From: Deltaproteobacteria bacterium
Lineage (GTDB): Bacteria; Desulfobacterota; Binatia; DP-6
Length of the DNA stretch: 6,085 nucleotides
Direction of reading: 5' to 3'
NCBI GenBank assembly: GCA_005879245.1
Contig: VBLA01000112.1
Location: 1 to 6,085, forward strand
Shown one piece after another: positions 5,803 to 6,085 of this stretch. Position 1 is the first letter of the stretch. Every line of letters starts with the position of its first letter. The notes below the pieces were generated by a model that ran no database searches, was not told where the DNA came from, and saw nothing but the letters and a program-made list of their open reading frames with translations. The position numbers and the translations under genes are program-made.

Positions 5803-6085
5803 CGGCCCCCCCTGCGTCCCGCACCACCCGTCCGTAGAGCGTCGTCCGCTCGACCGGGATGCGGCCCATGCTCCGGACGAGTGCCTGGATCTCCTCGACC
5901 GACGTGTACTCGCCGGCATCCGCGCCCGCCTCGCGCGAGATGCTCTCCTCCATGAGCGTGCCGCCGAAGTCGTTGCACCCCGCGCGGAGCGTCAGCTGCG
6001 CGAGCCGGTGGCCGAGCTTCACCCACGACGTCTGGAGGTTGTCGATCACCCCCCGCAGCATGAGGCGGCTGGTCGCGTAGATACG
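5732..6085 (-). CDS. cofH: FO synthase subunit CofH, C-terminal part (5' end beyond window)
   Basis: The frame is open to the right edge, so only the last 117 residues are visible. They carry the CofH C-terminal signature: RLMLRGVIDNLQTSWVKLG at 7-25, LRAGCNDFGGTLMEESISRE at 33-52, and GRIPVERTTLYG at 74-85. CofH is a radical-SAM enzyme that joins tyrosine-derived hydroxybenzyl to the ribityl-diaminouracil, making the intermediate that CofG closes to FO. The radical-SAM cysteines would be in the missing N-terminal part. It could be a separate cofH or the CofH half of a fused FbiC; the window cannot tell. CofG is ruled out because its C-terminus lacks this NDFGGTLMEE-type sequence. After RTTLYG a 32-residue Gly/Ala/Pro-rich tail continues to the TGA at 5732 and overlaps cofD by 71 bases. 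That tail looks like a by-product of overprinting the conserved CofD N-terminus. Confidence 0.93.
   Translation of the reverse strand, partial: RIYATSRLMLRGVIDNLQTSWVKLGHRLAQLTLRAGCNDFGGTLMEESISREAGADAGEYTSVEEIQALVRSMGRIPVERTTLYGRVVRDAGGAVAGHGAGGWRGRSPVPAGPLPAH
5806..5813 (-). promoter_or_regulatory. Purine-run ribosome site of cofD, with a G7 tract
   Basis: On the minus strand this reads AGGGGGGG, then CCG, then the TTG start of cofD. The AGGGGG core with about 5 bases to the start can act as a Shine-Dalgarno and supports TTG at 5802 as the cofD start. The same seven G lie in the cofH tail, where they encode Gly-Gly, and the tract is a plausible slippage or base-calling error site. Confidence 0.5.

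Noticed and set aside
5803..5919. Earlier start for CofD
   Set aside because: The added residues are Ser/Arg-rich, unlike any CofD, and are the shifted reading of conserved CofH sequence.
4411..5955. 514-codon open frame on the plus strand opposite cofE and cofD
   Set aside because: The longest frame in the window, but it lies antisense to two clear F420 genes and has Glu/Arg/Pro-rich shadow composition.

Overview
This is a G+C-rich (roughly 70% by eye), densely coded bacterial window with two convergent blocks. Seven protein genes can be supported; five are complete and one is cut by each window edge. I see no tRNA, rRNA, CRISPR array, insertion sequence or attachment site. Only two gaps separate genes by more than 10 bases, of 32 and 157 bases.

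Left block, + strand (1-2357): a two-gene operon whose genes overlap by 4 bases. It encodes a seven-helix membrane protein of the 'inactive transglutaminase plus 7TM' family (5' end outside the window) and a RimK-related ATP-grasp ligase. In other bacteria the two are usually found together, often with a retropepsin-like protease gene. That protease is not in this window. The chemistry of the set is poorly known.

Middle block, - strand (4088 down to 2390): a DJ-1/PfpI-superfamily enzyme resembling isonitrile hydratase, followed 4 bases later by a GlxA-type regulator (DJ-1-like sensor domain plus AraC helix-turn-helix). Both keep nearly the same cysteine/histidine active-site region. A strong Shine-Dalgarno and a possible extended -10 precede the pair.

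Right block, - strand (6085 down to 4246): coenzyme F420 biosynthesis in the order cofH (or the CofH half of a CofG-CofH fusion; 5' end outside the window), cofD, cofE. CofH makes the deazaflavin precursor with CofG, CofD attaches the phospho-linker to FO, and CofE adds glutamate. A 13-bp perfect hairpin follows cofE. This block holds the oddest details: CofD appears to lack about 45-50 C-terminal residues, cofD and cofE are in one reading frame separated by one TGA, both start with TTG, and the cofH end overlaps cofD by 71 bases across a run of seven G.

The organism is probably a GC-rich environmental bacterium able to make F420. Uncultivated soil lineages such as Rokubacteria/Methylomirabilota or Tectomicrobia, or a GC-rich proteobacterium-like lineage, would fit; this is inference from gene content and composition only. 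I do not see a clear, wholly new system. The least understood part is the 7TM/ATP-grasp pair, and the most unusual sequence details lie in the cofH-cofD-cofE junctions.
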